NCBI GenBank assembly: GCA_002367375.1
Contig: DFBR01000074.1
Coordinates: 19,113 to 24,932 of the forward strand
Length of the DNA: 5,820 nucleotides
DNA from: Erythrobacter sp. UBA3075
GTDB taxonomy: Bacteria > Pseudomonadota > Alphaproteobacteria > Sphingomonadales > Sphingomonadaceae
Reading direction: 5' to 3'
The notes beneath the pieces were generated by a model, which saw only the letters and a list, made by a program, of their open reading frames with translations, made no database searches and was not told the DNA's origin. The translations under genes and the position numbers were made by a program. Shown here one piece after another: positions 5,303 through 5,820 of this stretch. The stretch's first letter is position 1. Each line of letters opens with the position of its first letter.

Positions 5303-5820
5303 ATGCATTTGAAAGAACTTAAAGAGCGGACGCCGGCAGAGCTTGTCTCGATGGCCGAAGAACTGGGCGTCGAAGGCGCGTCGACCATGCGCCGCCAGGA
5401 CCTGATGTTCGCCATCCTCAAGGAAGTGGCGGAAGATGGTGAGGAAATACTCGGCATCGGTACGATTGAAGTGCTGCAGGATGGCTTCGGCTTTCTGCGC
5501 AGCCCGGAGGCCAATTATCTTGCCGGTCCGGATGATATTTACGTCTCTCCTAACCAGGTTCGCAAGATGGGCCTGCGCACAGGCGACACCGTCGAGGGCG
5601 AAATTCGCGCACCCAAGGATGGGGAACGCTATTTCGCGCTGACCAAGCTGCTCAAAGTCAATTACGATGATCCTGAAGCAGTGCGTCACCGCACCAATTT
5701 TGACAATCTCACGCCGCTCTATCCCGATGAGCGCCTGAATCTCGATACGAAGGACCCGACGGTCAAAGACAAGTCGGCACGCGTGATCGATCTCATTTCG
5801 CCGCAAGGTAAGGGCCAGCG
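5303..5820 (+). CDS. rho: Transcription termination factor Rho (N-terminal part, 3' end outside window)
   Basis: Rho is the hexameric RNA-dependent ATPase that ends transcription of untranslated RNA. The frame opens at ATG 5303 and runs for 172 codons to the right edge. It begins [20 protein letters not shown], the Rho N-terminal helical domain (about 1-45). A cold-shock-like primary RNA-binding domain follows (about 50-118) with the RNP1-like DGFGFLRS at 60-67 and DDIYVSP at 77-83. The visible part ends in [12 protein letters not shown], the segment just before the Walker A loop, which is cut off. No strong Shine-Dalgarno is visible; GGAAA at 5290-5294 is the nearest purine stretch. It follows hemJ by 172 bp, a gap large enough for its own promoter and leader. 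A long open frame on the opposite strand (5117-5806) is only its antisense shadow. Confidence 0.96.
   Translation, partial: MHLKELKERTPAELVSMAEELGVEGASTMRRQDLMFAILKEVAEDGEEILGIGTIEVLQDGFGFLRSPEANYLAGPDDIYVSPNQVRKMGLRTGDTVEGEIRAPKDGERYFALTKLLKVNYDDPEAVRHRTNFDNLTPLYPDERLNLDTKDPTVKDKSARVIDLISPQGKGQ

Noticed and set aside
5117..5806. 229-codon minus-strand open frame
   Set aside because: It covers the rho start and the hemJ-rho gap in antisense. The plus strand encodes an unmistakable Rho N-terminus, so this is a shadow frame.

Overview
The window looks like the chromosomal replication-origin neighbourhood of an alphaproteobacterium, most probably a sphingomonad (Erythrobacter/Sphingomonas type). 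This rests on the GC-rich coding sequence, on the protein styles (HemE, HemJ and the Rho N-terminus read like sphingomonad proteins) and on the gene order dnaQ-coaE-aroE-maf-PPDK regulator / gap / hemE-hemJ-rho. Alphaproteobacteria such as Caulobacter and Rickettsia keep the start of this order around their origin. The taxon is an inference from pattern recognition; no search was run.

Left arm (1-3329, all minus strand): a compact operon read from right to left. It encodes a PPDK/PEP-synthase regulatory kinase-pyrophosphorylase (ppsR), a Maf nucleotide pyrophosphatase, shikimate dehydrogenase (aroE), dephospho-CoA kinase (coaE) and the DNA polymerase III proofreading subunit (dnaQ, cut by the left edge). 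The first three junctions are 4-bp ATGA stop/start overlaps. The last is a 24-bp gap with a clear Shine-Dalgarno sequence.

Centre (about 3329-3631): the only substantial non-coding stretch, and the most interesting part. It holds five DnaA-box-like 9-mers, six GANTC (CcrM-type) sites in 302 bp, an imperfect inverted repeat, and an uninterrupted 21-bp A/T-only run just before hemE. No CtrA-type TTAA-N7-TTAA site is visible. Genes on both sides are transcribed away from it, as expected for leading-strand genes flanking an origin. I read it as a Cori-like chromosomal origin that also carries the divergent ppsR and hemE promoters.

Right arm (3632-5820, all plus strand): hemE (uroporphyrinogen decarboxylase) and hemJ (membrane protoporphyrinogen IX oxidase), two late steps of haem and tetrapyrrole synthesis. 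A 172-bp gap with two hairpins follows, then the start of rho (transcription terminator), cut by the right edge. No RNA genes, mobile elements or CRISPR arrays were seen. The genes themselves are conserved housekeeping genes; the novelty lies in the layout of the origin.
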